Of a DNA stretch of 64,000 nucleotides, positions 7,819 through 17,189 are shown piece by piece. The notes beneath the pieces are model-generated. The model was not told where the DNA came from. It worked only from the letters and a program-made list of their open reading frames with translations, and ran no database searches. The DNA is from CANLBN01 sp034111645 (GTDB lineage: Bacteria; Pseudomonadota; Gammaproteobacteria; Pseudomonadales; Cellvibrionaceae): assembly GCA_034111645.1 (NCBI GenBank), contig JAWUWW010000002.1, positions 1-64,000 of the forward strand, written 5' to 3'. A program made the translations under genes and the position numbers. Each line of letters opens with the position of its first letter. Position 1 is the stretch's first letter.

Positions 7819-8571
7819 TTATGCAGCGATAGAAATTTGTTCAATAAAGTGTTGTAACTCAAATTTATGATCATCAATTAAGTTATCAAATTCAATACTG
7901 ATTTCTGTTCGGCGATAAGGCCTTCCAATAAAGCTAAAAGACTTAACATGACCACTGCAAGTAATAGTGCTGCCTGAGGGTAGTGTAAAAGTGCACTTTT
8001 TTAAAGGTTTGTGTTTGTCTAGTTCTGGGCGTAAATCGCCAGAAACAATAATGCGCATACCGCCAAGACTAATATTGGTCAGTGTTGAATGCCAAGGCGC
8101 TCCATATAAAGGCGCGACTAGCGCATTTATTGGTGATTCTGCTAGTAATTCCATTCGATAATCTTGTCTACGAGGTTTATAGCCAATATCCTCGGGTAAT
8201 GATAAATGCAGGCAATGGGTTTCTTCAGACCAAGAAACAACATCAACATCAATATTAATCATCTGTCTATTTTGCTGATGACGTATGGTTAATTTTCGAC
8301 CCACTAATGCCTCGGGATTTTGAATACGTGGCGACAGTTCATCAATAATAAGTTGCTGATGATAAAGGTCAACGCCAATGATAATACTTTGGAAGCTATC
8401 GATAAAATCGGTTGAGATAATTTCAATCAGTTGGCGTTGATCTTGTAGTCGAATCAATGACACATAGCGATTAACTTGTGCAAAAAGCTTTGAGTGCGAT
8501 TCTTCGTGTTTAACAACAGGTACTGGCTTAGTGTGACTAAAACAGCTTAATACGCGATTAATAATACCCAT
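7819..8571 (-). CDS. YcgR-like PilZ protein (flagellar brake type)
   Basis: The 250-residue protein has an N-terminal YcgR-N-like beta domain (about 30-125) followed by a PilZ domain (about 132-245). The c-di-GMP motifs are clear: RRQDYR (RxxxR) and NISLGGMR (D/NxSxxG). Proteins of this architecture bind c-di-GMP and slow or bias the flagellar motor (YcgR/FlgZ). The nearby diguanylate cyclase and flagellar genes make that role plausible, although the gene lies about 18 kb from the flagellar cluster and not beside flgMN as FlgZ does in Pseudomonas. ATG start at 8571. No transmembrane segment is present, so the protein should be cytoplasmic. Confidence 0.85.
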   Translation of the reverse strand: MGIINRVLSCFSHTKPVPVVKHEESHSKLFAQVNRYVSLIRLQDQRQLIEIISTDFIDSFQSIIIGVDLYHQQLIIDELSPRIQNPEALVGRKLTIRHQQNRQMINIDVDVVSWSEETHCLHLSLPEDIGYKPRRQDYRMELLAESPINALVAPLYGAPWHSTLTNISLGGMRIIVSGDLRPELDKHKPLKKCTFTLPSGSTITCSGHVKSFSFIGRPYRRTEISIEFDNLIDDHKFELQHFIEQISIAA

Positions 8572-9070
8572 AAGTACGAGTGCCCTTAAAATGGTTAATG
8601 TCTATGTTTAATGATTATATAACTGCTTTATAAAGTTAATTTTGCAAGCCTTATGCCAGTTTTAAGTTTGTTAAAACTTTTGCCGTTATCAAAGGCTTGT
8701 AGCACTTTTAACGAAAGGTTATGGGCAGCCATGATCGCTGTAAGGGCATCGAGGCGGACAAGTTTTTCCTGTTAGTCGGCATAACGACAGCATGCAGGTG
8801 GCAAGTTTGTGTGCCAAGAGGCAAAGGTTAGCAGTTGATTTTAATATGGATAATGTTTGAGCCATTTAATAAAAAGTTAGATACAATGGCCCACATTAAG
8901 TCGGGGCAATAAATGCCAGTAATTAAGTTGCCAAATCAATGTCGCCGAATGAATATTGCAAGCAAATATTAGCTCGTTTAATCGCAGTTAATAACTCTTA
9001 AGACAATGACTGTTAAGTTAGGCACTATCTAATAGTGCGATAACATAAATGCATAGTAGTGAATATAATC
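8572..9070. other. Divergent intergenic region, no gene seen
   Basis: About 500 bp separate the leftward PilZ gene from ttcA. The stretch 8700-8820 is less AT-rich than the rest, but I find no open frame, tRNA or convincing hairpin in it. A near-match to a sigma-54 promoter on the minus strand at 8801-8816 has the wrong spacing. Confidence 0.4.
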
Positions 9071-10096
9071 ATGTCAGAAACCGATGACCGCAAGCAGCGG
9101 CTTGAAAGTAATAAATTGAATAAACGTCTCCGTCGTCATGTTGGACAGGCAATTGCCGATTTCAATATGATTGAAGAGGGCGATAAAATAATGGTCTGCT
9201 TGTCGGGCGGCAAAGACTCTTACGCTATGCTAAGTTTACTGATGGCCTTGCAAAAAACAGCACCGGTTAAGTTTGAGTTGGTGGCGGTTAATATGGATCA
9301 AAAGCAGCCAGGCTATCCAGAGCACATTTTGCCAAATTATTTAGACGAACTAGGTGTCCCTTATTATATCGTTGAGAAAGACACCTACAGTATTGTCAAA
9401 TCAGTGATTCCGGAAGGTAAGACGACCTGTGGCTTATGCTCTCGTCTTAGGCGCGGAACGCTCTATGGTTTTGCAGAAGAAATAGGGGCAACTAAGATAG
9501 CATTAGGACATCATAAAGATGATATTGTGGAAACGTTATTTTTAAATTTATTTTATGGTGGCAAGCTTAAAGCCATGCCGCCAAAGTTATTAGCGGATGA
9601 TCAGCGCAATATTATTATTCGTCCAATGGCTTATTGTCGTGAAAGCGATATAGAAAAATTTGCCAAGCTTATGGAATACCCGATTATTCCCTGTAATCTT
9701 TGTGGCTCTCAAGAAAATTTACAGCGTCAAAACATAAAATCAATGCTAGTTGAGTGGGATAATAAATTTCCGGGTAGAACAGAAACTATTTTTGGCGCGT
9801 TAACACGCGTTACACCCTCACACCTTGCCGATAATGCTTTATTTGATTTTATGAATTTATCAATTGATAGAGAAGCAGATAAAGACGAAAGTAAAAACTC
9901 TCAAGTACAAAATAAAAATGTCATTAGTGGTAACAGCGAATTTCTTTTTGATAAAGTAGATTTTGTAGAACCAGCGAACTCAGAAATAACGCCCACTAAC
10001 ATACAAGATACAAACCAAGGCAGCGCTCAAGATACAAGTAATAGCGATGTCAGTTTATGGGTTGAGGATGATCACATAAAAATGGTTAATTTATAA
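9071..10096 (+). CDS. ttcA: tRNA 2-thiocytidine(32) synthetase TtcA
   Basis: TtcA thiolates cytidine 32 of certain tRNAs, using ATP and a [4Fe-4S] cluster. The PP-loop SGGKDS is at residues 45-50, and the cluster-binding pairs are Cys120/Cys123 (CGLC) and Cys208/Cys211 (CNLC). I chose the ATG at 9071 because the product then begins MSETDDRKQRLESNKLNKRL as in relatives; an upstream GTG at 9059 is also in frame. The 341-residue protein is about 30 residues longer than E. coli TtcA. The last 75 or so residues are polar and low in complexity (many Asn, Ser, Asp, Gln) with no recognised domain, so the extra length is probably a disordered tail. Confidence 0.95.
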   Translation: MSETDDRKQRLESNKLNKRLRRHVGQAIADFNMIEEGDKIMVCLSGGKDSYAMLSLLMALQKTAPVKFELVAVNMDQKQPGYPEHILPNYLDELGVPYYIVEKDTYSIVKSVIPEGKTTCGLCSRLRRGTLYGFAEEIGATKIALGHHKDDIVETLFLNLFYGGKLKAMPPKLLADDQRNIIIRPMAYCRESDIEKFAKLMEYPIIPCNLCGSQENLQRQNIKSMLVEWDNKFPGRTETIFGALTRVTPSHLADNALFDFMNLSIDREADKDESKNSQVQNKNVISGNSEFLFDKVDFVEPANSEITPTNIQDTNQGSAQDTSNSDVSLWVEDDHIKMVNL

Positions 10097-10128
10097 ATGC
10101 GGTGTAAATAAGCTTCAAAAAATTGATC

Positions 10129-10159
10129 GCTATAGATTACATCAGATGTGATCTATAGC
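10129..10159. terminator. Long hairpin between convergent ttcA and rsmE
   Basis: GCTATAGAT at 10129-10137 pairs with ATCTATAGC at 10151-10159, and the inner ACATC/GATGT extends the stem to about 15 pairs including one G-T. It lies 33 bp beyond ttcA and 43 bp beyond the convergent rsmE stop, where a bidirectional terminator would be expected. There is no strong T-run on either side, so factor-independent termination is uncertain. Confidence 0.5.
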
Positions 10160-10201
10160 CCGATAACCATCAAATATAAATAAAGGCTATTAGCTAGCTG
10201 T

Positions 10202-10933
10202 TTAATACAAGCTTGTTAGCAATACCGGTATTGCTGTCTCGACCCGTAAAATTCTCTGGCCTAAACTAATGCCCGTAAAGCCAATTTCTAAGAACTTATT
10301 AATCTCGTAGTCAATAAACCCACCTTCTGGTCCTACCGCTAAGGTCGTGTTATCGTTAGAAATGACAGGTGATTTAAAAGTGATGCTTGGGTGGGCAACG
10401 AGCTTTCTCGTATTGTTTGCCAATAGTGGCAGTTCATCTTCTATAAAAGGTTTAAAGCGTTTTGCGAAAACAACCTCGGGTAGAACGGTATCTTTTGCTT
10501 GTTCTAAGCCAAGAATTAGTTGTTCGTTAATAGCCTCAGGTTTTAATAGCGGGCTTTGCCAAAAGCTTTTTTCTACGCGGTAACTATTGATCAGCACAAT
10601 TTTTTTAACGCCCATTGTTGCACATGTTTGTAATATTCGTTTGAGCATTTTAGGGCGAGGCAGTGCTAACAATAACGTAATAGGTAATGCGGAGGGTGGT
10701 TTGGAATCTAAAATAACATCAAGAATACAAGCATTTTTGTCGAGGCTTGTTATAGTGCCCTTACCAATCATACCGTTTATTAAGCCTATGCTTAACTTAT
10801 CGCCAACACTAGCATTATGGACGGTTAAGATGTGATTCAGGCGGCGATCGGTTAATCGTGCCTGATTGATGCAATTAGAATCTTCATTAAAAGGTGCTAT
10901 AAAATCTTCATCAAAAAGTATAATGAGATTCAT
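10202..10933 (-). CDS. rsmE: 16S rRNA m3U1498 methyltransferase RsmE
   Basis: RsmE methylates N3 of uridine 1498 in 16S rRNA in the 30S subunit using S-adenosylmethionine. The 243-residue protein has the N-terminal PUA-like domain (about 15-75) with HILTVHNASVGDKLSIG, and a C-terminal SPOUT methyltransferase domain. Family motifs are ALPRPKMLKRILQTCATMGV (about 99-118), ERS-like INSYRVEKSFWQSP, LAVGPEGGFIDYEI (about 198-211) and LGQRILRVETAIPVLL near the end, which form the SAM-binding trefoil knot. ATG start at 10933. Convergent with ttcA. Confidence 0.95.
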   Translation of the reverse strand: MNLIILFDEDFIAPFNEDSNCINQARLTDRRLNHILTVHNASVGDKLSIGLINGMIGKGTITSLDKNACILDVILDSKPPSALPITLLLALPRPKMLKRILQTCATMGVKKIVLINSYRVEKSFWQSPLLKPEAINEQLILGLEQAKDTVLPEVVFAKRFKPFIEDELPLLANNTRKLVAHPSITFKSPVISNDNTTLAVGPEGGFIDYEINKFLEIGFTGISLGQRILRVETAIPVLLTSLY

Positions 10934-11014
10934 CTTTGTTAAAACCTTATAACGGCTTTTAAATGACAGACCTTTAACTGCAAAATCTCCAGCTAAAGGC
11001 CCTTTATAAAAAGC

Positions 11015-12724
11015 TTAGTTAACCTCTGTCAGCCCCATTGGTTTACCGCAAACATAAGCCTTTTGCAATTTTTTAATCATCGCTTTAGGCATTGTCTTTG
11101 GCAGGTCGACTGTAGAGTAATCATCATTAATTTTAATATGGCCAATATTTTTGCTGTCGAGGTCAGCTTCGTTAGCAATAGCACCCACTATATTACCTGG
11201 TTTTACACCATCGTTACGTCCAATCTGGATACGATAAGTATTCATATCTTCTGATTTAAGAGGTCCTTTTCTGCGCTTACTGCGCTCGCGGGTATCACCA
11301 GTAGTATTTTCACGAGAATTTGGCTTGCCCCTAGAACGCTCGTTGCGAACAGGCCGCTCATCGCGTTCAAGTTCGCGGCTAGCAGGCTTAAATTCTGTTT
11401 CAACCTCAAACAAAGGCTTATTTGATTGTGCAATATGAGCAAGAGCGGCAGCAATAGTCTCTGGGGCATGATCGCCTTCTTGCATAATCTCAGAAACTAA
11501 CTGATTAAAACGATCTAAATCTGCATTATCGATAGTATCTTTAATTAATTGTTTAAAGTCTGTTGCACGCTTTACATTAATATCATTTGCCGATGGAATA
11601 TCCATGGGCTCTATCGGGCTTTTAGTCGCGCGCTCTATAGCACTCAGAAGACGACGTTCGCGTGGTGTCACAAATAAAATAGCTTCGCCGGCGCGACCGG
11701 CACGACCAGTCCGGCCAATACGATGCACATAAGATTCTGTATCGAGAGGAATATCAAAGTTAACAACATGACTGACGCGTTCAATATCTAAGCCGCGTGC
11801 AGCAACATCTGTTGCGACTAAAATGTCGAGCTTGCCGCGCTTCATTTTATCAATAGCTTGTTCCCGCTGATTTTGTGCAATATCACCATTCAGTGCCTGC
11901 GTGCGATAACCGCGTGCTGATAATTTCTCGGCCACATCGACGGTGGCTAGCTTAGTGCGAACAAAAACAATTACCGCGTCAAAGTCTTCAACTTCTAATA
12001 TGCGCACAAATGCATGCAGCTTTTGATTGTTATTAACCAAAGAATAACGCTGGCGAATAGTGCTAGCCGTACTCGTTTTAGTTTCAATCTGAACATGAGC
12101 AGGATTGTTTAAATAAGTATTGGCAACTTTCTTAATTTCCTTTGGCATCGTTGCCGAAAAAAGGGCAATTTGTCGAGTCGCGGGCGTGTGCTTCAAGATC
12201 CATTCAACATCATCAATAAAACCCATGCGCAGCATTTCATCGGCTTCGTCTAATACCAAAGCCTCGAGTTGATTAAGCATTAATGTACCGCGATTAATAT
12301 GATCCATTACGCGCCCGGGCGTACCTACAACAATTTGAGCACCACGCTTAAGCTGCTTAAGCTGATTGGTATATGACTGACCCCCATAAATAGGTAAGAC
12401 ACTAAAGCCCATATTGCGTGAATAACGCTGAAATGCCTCGGCTACCTGAATAGCTAATTCGCGAGTAGGTGCCAATACTAATAATTGCGGGTAATGTTTT
12501 TTAGGATCTAGCCTAGCAAGCATTGGCAGTGCAAATGCTGCCGTTTTACCGGTACCCGTTTGTGCTTGTCCAAGCAAATCGCGTCCCTGCATTAAAATAG
12601 GGATGCTAGAGGCTTGAATAGGCGACGGAGTTTCGTAGCCAAGTTCTAATAAGGATTGTAATAAAGGCTGAGGCAAGCCCATATCTGCAAATGATATTGC
12701 TGTAGAAGAGTCTGATGAAGTCAT
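11015..12724 (-). CDS. deaD: DEAD-box RNA helicase DeaD/CsdA
   Basis: This 569-residue ATP-dependent RNA helicase of the DeaD/CsdA type acts in ribosome assembly and cold adaptation. Conserved motifs in order: Q motif around Phe12-Gln37 (TPSPIQ), Walker A AQTGTGKT (54-61), PTREL (86-90), TPGR (135-138), DEAD (159-162), SAT, and HRIGRTGRAGR in motif VI. A low-complexity Arg/Glu-rich linker (about 445-495) precedes a C-terminal DbpA-type RNA-binding domain (about 497-565: RIQIGRNDGVKPGNIVGAIA). The combination identifies the DeaD subgroup rather than RhlE or SrmB. Start ATG at 12724. Confidence 0.95.
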   Translation of the reverse strand: MTSSDSSTAISFADMGLPQPLLQSLLELGYETPSPIQASSIPILMQGRDLLGQAQTGTGKTAAFALPMLARLDPKKHYPQLLVLAPTRELAIQVAEAFQRYSRNMGFSVLPIYGGQSYTNQLKQLKRGAQIVVGTPGRVMDHINRGTLMLNQLEALVLDEADEMLRMGFIDDVEWILKHTPATRQIALFSATMPKEIKKVANTYLNNPAHVQIETKTSTASTIRQRYSLVNNNQKLHAFVRILEVEDFDAVIVFVRTKLATVDVAEKLSARGYRTQALNGDIAQNQREQAIDKMKRGKLDILVATDVAARGLDIERVSHVVNFDIPLDTESYVHRIGRTGRAGRAGEAILFVTPRERRLLSAIERATKSPIEPMDIPSANDINVKRATDFKQLIKDTIDNADLDRFNQLVSEIMQEGDHAPETIAAALAHIAQSNKPLFEVETEFKPASRELERDERPVRNERSRGKPNSRENTTGDTRERSKRRKGPLKSEDMNTYRIQIGRNDGVKPGNIVGAIANEADLDSKNIGHIKINDDYSTVDLPKTMPKAMIKKLQKAYVCGKPMGLTEVN

Positions 12725-13184
12725 GAATACCTGAAGAAATAAGAAATAAAAAGGATTAGCTCAAAAAATGATCTGAGTAAAGACCTTAGTATAACAGATA
12801 TCTTGTCACAATGTCTGATAATTGAGGGGTTAGAGGCATTGAATAATTGATGTTTTGCAACGATTTAATGTGGTTTATATTGGGGGCTTAGATCGATTTT
12901 ATGGGCGCTTTTGGGGTTTATGTTGGCGGGAATAGATCATAAATTTGTTGAATAATAATTTTTAACAGCACTACCTTTACTTATAGTTTTAGCTAATTAA
13001 TAACATTAATAATAATCATGGTTAAGTAATCATAATTCAATTGATTTTTGTAATATTTATATCTAATATTATTTCAGATTGGCCTAATTTACTTAACTTT
13101 TATCTTTACTTGTTCAGTTATAAACGACTAACAAGTAGATGATAAATTATTCGATACTATTTCATATTAGATAGAGCAGATAAA
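12725..13184. other. Intergenic region, no gene seen
   Basis: A 460-bp very AT-rich divergent spacer between deaD and the chemoreceptor gene. TTCGATAC at 13150-13157 resembles a sigma-28 -10 box, but the corresponding -35 (13131-13138, ACAAGTAG) is poor, so I do not call a promoter. deaD genes usually have a long 5' leader, which may explain part of the space. Confidence 0.4.
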
Positions 13185-14516
13185 ATGTTTGATATATTTG
13201 ATAAAAAAAAATCTATTCTTATTGAAGAACTGCGTTCTCAACTGAAGGGCAAAAATGCCATTGTTGATGCGATTAACAGCTCTATGGCGGTGATTGAGTT
13301 TTCTCCTACAGGCGAAATCATTACGGCGAATCAAAATTTTCTTAAGTGTATTGGTTATACCCTTGAAGACCTATCAGGGCAGCATCACAAGATTTTTTGT
13401 AAACAGTCGTTGGTGAATAGCCCAGAGTATAAAAATTTCTGGAGCCAGCTTGCATCAGGTCAATATATGACAGGTGAATTCCAGCGTGTTGCAAAAAACG
13501 GCCAAGAGTTATGGCTTGAAGCATCTTATAATCCTATTTATGATCAAGACGGTAAAGTTGTTAAAATTATTAAGTTTGCCACTGATGTGACTCAAAAGCA
13601 GACAGGTTTAAAGAAAAATGACGAGCTAATGAAAGCGTTTAATCATTCAAGTGCAATGATCGAATTTGATTTGAACGGCACAATATTGTTTGCGAATGAT
13701 AACTTTTGCAAAACCGTTGGTTACAGTAATGAGGATCTGTGCGGTAGGCATCATAGAATATTTTGCAAAGAAGATTACGCCAGCTCGAAAGCATACAGTG
13801 ATTTTTGGAAGCGACTGAATACGGGCGAAGTTTTCGGAGGTCGTTTTGAGCGCGTAAGGGCATCGGGCGATCCTCTTTGGTTAGAGGCAACCTATAACCC
13901 AATTTGTGATACACAGGGAAAACTTTACAAAATCGTTAAATCTGCTTCTGATATTACAAAGGTCGTCATGGTAGAATTTGCAAATAAGGAAAGCGCGAAA
14001 AAAGCCCATGAATTGGTTATAGAAACTGATGCATCAGCCGCAAAAGGTGCAGAGATTATTCATCAATCAGTTACTGAAATGACAAATATCTCTTCGGCAA
14101 TTGCTCAATCAGCAGCTACGATTAACGATTTAGCAGAACAATCTGAAAAAATTAATAATATTGTAAATACTATTCGCGGCATTGCAGATCAGACCAATTT
14201 ATTGGCACTTAATGCTGCCATTGAGGCTGCGCGTGCAGGTGATCAAGGTCGGGGCTTTGCTGTTGTTGCCGATGAAGTCAGGCAGCTCGCAGCTCGCACT
14301 AGTAGCTCTACGCAAGAAATTTCTGAAATGATTGATAAAATACAATCGCTCACATCATCGGCCATCACCAGTATGACAATATGCCAAACACAATCTGATT
14401 CAGGCGTTGAACTGGCAGGTAAAGCGGGTGAAATGATTACCGAAATCAAAGATCGACTAAGTGATGTCGTCAATGCGGTTAATTTCTTTTCCACAAAGCC
14501 TGGAGAAGCAAAATAA
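13185..14516 (+). CDS. Soluble PAS-PAS methyl-accepting chemotaxis protein (BdlA-like)
   Basis: The 443-residue protein has no transmembrane segment. Two similar PAS domains (about 27-137 and 147-260), each containing the GYxxEDLxGxHHxIFCK block and a PAC ending with ATDVTQ or ASDITK, precede a short MCP signalling domain (about 280-443). The conserved hairpin tip is present (IRGIADQTNLLALNAAIEAA), followed by GRGFAVVADEVRQLAARTS. The architecture and length match BdlA of Pseudomonas aeruginosa and Aer-2-like soluble receptors, which sense redox state or small ligands through the PAS domains and signal to CheA or to c-di-GMP enzymes. A diguanylate cyclase gene follows 262 bp downstream. Ligand unknown. 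Confidence 0.9.
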   Translation: MFDIFDKKKSILIEELRSQLKGKNAIVDAINSSMAVIEFSPTGEIITANQNFLKCIGYTLEDLSGQHHKIFCKQSLVNSPEYKNFWSQLASGQYMTGEFQRVAKNGQELWLEASYNPIYDQDGKVVKIIKFATDVTQKQTGLKKNDELMKAFNHSSAMIEFDLNGTILFANDNFCKTVGYSNEDLCGRHHRIFCKEDYASSKAYSDFWKRLNTGEVFGGRFERVRASGDPLWLEATYNPICDTQGKLYKIVKSASDITKVVMVEFANKESAKKAHELVIETDASAAKGAEIIHQSVTEMTNISSAIAQSAATINDLAEQSEKINNIVNTIRGIADQTNLLALNAAIEAARAGDQGRGFAVVADEVRQLAARTSSSTQEISEMIDKIQSLTSSAITSMTICQTQSDSGVELAGKAGEMITEIKDRLSDVVNAVNFFSTKPGEAK

Positions 14517-14778
14517 ATTTAACTAAAAAGCGCGATAAAAGCCAAACAATATCTCACCAATTTTTGGCTTTTAATAGCAACATTTAATTTGAACCCTTTT
14601 TGTAACTGTTTTGTTGCGTTATGTAGCTTATAAAATCTACTAATGTATTAATCGCTAGCTTCCAGGTTGATTTTTTAGGGTTTAATGCGCCAATGTTAAA
14701 TGCTGCGCTCTGTTTATTGCTTTATTGCCTATGAGTGCTATATTGAAAATAAATGCAAGGTAAAAATATCTTCTTGGG

Positions 14779-15753
14779 ATGACGGTAGGAAATATTTTGT
14801 TAGATCACATAAATAATAAAAATTTGGTTTGTTTTGGTAGCACTATACTGGTGGTTGATGATCAGCCGGCTAATATACAGCTTATTTATCAAATTCTCGG
14901 TGACGATTACAAAGTGTTGATGGCGACTAACTCTGAAGAAGCCCTTAATATGTGCAAAACCCATCTACCTGATCTAGTGCTGCTAGATGTCATGATGCCC
15001 GATGTTGGTGGCCTCGAAACCTGTCGTATTATGAAGCAAACGCACGAGATAGCTGATATACCGGTTATTTTTGTTACAGGCTTACAAAAACTAGCAGAGG
15101 AAGATGCTTGCTGGGATGCTGGTGGTGCTGACTTTATTCGCAAGCCAGTTAATCCAAAGACGTTACATAATAGAGTTAAATCGCTATTATTGATGAAGCA
15201 TCAGTCAGACTTTTTAAAATCCCTTGTCTATATTGATTCACTAACCTTGGTATACAACCGACGTTATTTTGAAGAAACACTGACAACTCAGTTTGCGTTA
15301 AGTCAACGTAACTCATCAGATTTAGCTTTGATGATGTTGGATATCGATTGTTTTAAACAATATAATGATACTGAAGGACATCTCGCCGGTGATGAAGTGT
15401 TACGCAAGATAGCCCAAGTTGTTAAAAGTTGCTCTCAAAGACCAACTGATGTTGTCGCGCGCTATGGCGGAGAAGAGTTTGGTATTATTCTGCCCAATAC
15501 AAGTATAGACGGGGCCACATCGGTAGCAAATAAAATTCTGTCATCACTAAAAACTTTAAATATTTATCATCCTGATTCTGTTGAGCCTTATGTCACCGCA
15601 AGTATAGGTATTGCCATTACACCCAAACTAGATACAGTGAGTCTTATCGATGCTGCTGACAAACAGTTATATATCGCAAAAGCAAATGGTCGCAACTGTT
15701 ATGAAGTTGAACCAACACAAACCTCTTTAACCGCAGAAAGCGTTGCAGGTTGA
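14779..15753 (+). CDS. Response regulator diguanylate cyclase (REC-GGDEF)
   Basis: The 324-residue protein joins a receiver domain (about 22-140) to a GGDEF domain (about 150-310). In the receiver, Asp27/Asp28 form the acidic pocket, Asp70 is the phosphorylation site (LVLLDVMMP) and the KPVN lysine is present. The cyclase active site is GGEEF (230-234), competent for making cyclic-di-GMP from GTP, and RPTD five residues upstream matches the RxxD product-inhibition site. It resembles WspR/PleD-type enzymes activated by phosphorylation. The neighbouring hybrid histidine kinase on the opposite strand (stops 170 bp apart) is an obvious candidate phosphodonor, but this is inference. Confidence 0.93.
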   Translation: MTVGNILLDHINNKNLVCFGSTILVVDDQPANIQLIYQILGDDYKVLMATNSEEALNMCKTHLPDLVLLDVMMPDVGGLETCRIMKQTHEIADIPVIFVTGLQKLAEEDACWDAGGADFIRKPVNPKTLHNRVKSLLLMKHQSDFLKSLVYIDSLTLVYNRRYFEETLTTQFALSQRNSSDLALMMLDIDCFKQYNDTEGHLAGDEVLRKIAQVVKSCSQRPTDVVARYGGEEFGIILPNTSIDGATSVANKILSSLKTLNIYHPDSVEPYVTASIGIAITPKLDTVSLIDAADKQLYIAKANGRNCYEVEPTQTSLTAESVAG

Positions 15754-15923
15754 ATCTTTAATAGGTAAAGCGGGGTAGAGCGAGAATATTTTTATTGTTA
15801 ATGTTATTTGAAGATTTTTTAAAATCTTAATTCAAGCTCTGCTTTACAATCTTAAAAGTCTTAATATTTAAATAGCAATAAGGTTTAACAAACAATTAGT
15901 TTGTTTTTTAATCTTCAACTATC

Positions 15924-17189
15924 CTAGTTTTGTTTTAATAATTCCGCCGCTTGTTTGTAATTCATACTCTGTATTAATTGATTAAATTGTTCAAATTTGT
16001 CAGTGCCGATAAGCGCCTTAATTTGTAAAGATAAGCTTTTTATCATTTTTGAAGCAGACATATCATTATTTTCTAAGGCAACAATTAAAGCCGTTAGATC
16101 AGACTCAGCAATTACCTCAACATTCGAGAGATCAATTTTGTTTTCATTAGCTTGTTGCACAGACCAGCCTTGCAAAAACTCACGGCTATCGACTCGAAGT
16201 TCTGCGAGCGCTTGCCCAACGCTCATTAATAAAGACTCAACGCCACCTTTTTGTGAACGTAAATCTATTTCGGCCTTGGATGCAAAATCATAGAGCTGTT
16301 GAGCGCCTACAATACCCGCGGTACTGCGCAATTTGTGAAGTCTTGAAGCTATCTCTTGCTGCTTTTGTTGATCATCGAGATTCGCTATTTCACCACTAGC
16401 CATGGTCTCTAAGTCACTATATTCATCGAGTAAGTTTTTAATAGAAGACACAAATAAAATTAAGTTGCCTTGAAGTAGTTCCGATGTATTTTTTAGACCT
16501 TTAATAGTTGGCCAATCTGAGTATGGAAAAAAATCTTCATCGGTCTCAAGACTAGAAATGATAATTGATTTTTTACGATAACCCTCAACTAATATGCGTA
16601 TAGACTGAATTAGACGAGTTGGTTCAATCGGTTTCGTCAAGAAATGATCCATGCCAGCGGCAAAGGCTCTTTTTCTTTCTTCTTGCATTACGCCCGCTGT
16701 TAACGCAATGACCGGTAATTCAATTAGCTTAAGGTCTCGGCGAATTCGGGTGACTGCCTCTAAGCCGTCCATGACTGGCATTTGCACATCCATTAGCACC
16801 ACATCAAACTGATCGGGCGTATTTTTAAGATGTTCAAGTGCCTTTAAGCCACTATTAGCGGTTGTAACCTTGGCGCCATTACGCGTCAATATAGTTTCTA
16901 CTACTTCTAGATTTAGTTCACTATCGTCGACGACCAACACGCTTATGTCGGGTAACCATTTTGCTTTAATTGATTCGATCTGAGTTGATTCTAAAACGCG
17001 AGCGCTATTACCCGTATGCTTAACAATCGAATCGTTCACCGCATTAAAAAGCGTTGATGCATTAACAGGTTTATGTAAAAAAGTATCGACCAGGTGATTT
17101 TTATCCTTCGCCAGTAAAATCTCTAGCTCGTGAGCAGACACCACCAACACTGAAGGTAAATTATCTCTGCCGATAGTTTCGTAAAGCAT
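15924..17189 (-). CDS. Hybrid kinase fragment 3: end of REC1, REC2 and HPt domain
   Basis: This 421-residue frame begins inside the first receiver domain (VLVVSAHE, then HKPVN with the conserved lysine). It continues with a complete second receiver (about 83-200: VLVVDDSELN, phosphoacceptor in VVLMDVQMPVMDG, LTAGV, LTKPIEP). It ends with a histidine phosphotransfer domain (about 235-340) with the active His in SRLHKLRSTAGIVGA. The last 70 residues are not recognised. The apparent ATG at 17189 is probably an internal Met of the longer protein. Confidence 0.75.
   Translation of the reverse strand: MLYETIGRDNLPSVLVVSAHELEILLAKDKNHLVDTFLHKPVNASTLFNAVNDSIVKHTGNSARVLESTQIESIKAKWLPDISVLVVDDSELNLEVVETILTRNGAKVTTANSGLKALEHLKNTPDQFDVVLMDVQMPVMDGLEAVTRIRRDLKLIELPVIALTAGVMQEERKRAFAAGMDHFLTKPIEPTRLIQSIRILVEGYRKKSIIISSLETDEDFFPYSDWPTIKGLKNTSELLQGNLILFVSSIKNLLDEYSDLETMASGEIANLDDQQKQQEIASRLHKLRSTAGIVGAQQLYDFASKAEIDLRSQKGGVESLLMSVGQALAELRVDSREFLQGWSVQQANENKIDLSNVEVIAESDLTALIVALENNDMSASKMIKSLSLQIKALIGTDKFEQFNQLIQSMNYKQAAELLKQN

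Noticed and set aside
8801..8816. Sigma-54-like motif TGGCAC...TTGC on the minus strand upstream of the YcgR-like PilZ gene
   Set aside because: The spacer is six bases rather than five, which misplaces the GC relative to the GG; sigma-54 promoters tolerate this poorly, and the site is about 230 bp from the gene.
13131..13157. Sigma-28 promoter for the PAS-PAS chemoreceptor
   Set aside because: The -10-like TTCGATAC is fair but the -35 (ACAAGTAG) matches poorly; insufficient to call.
15811..15828. AAGATTTT-TT-AAAATCTT palindrome between the convergent cyclase and kinase genes as a terminator
   Set aside because: The stem is wholly AT with minimal loop and no T-run; too weak to call.
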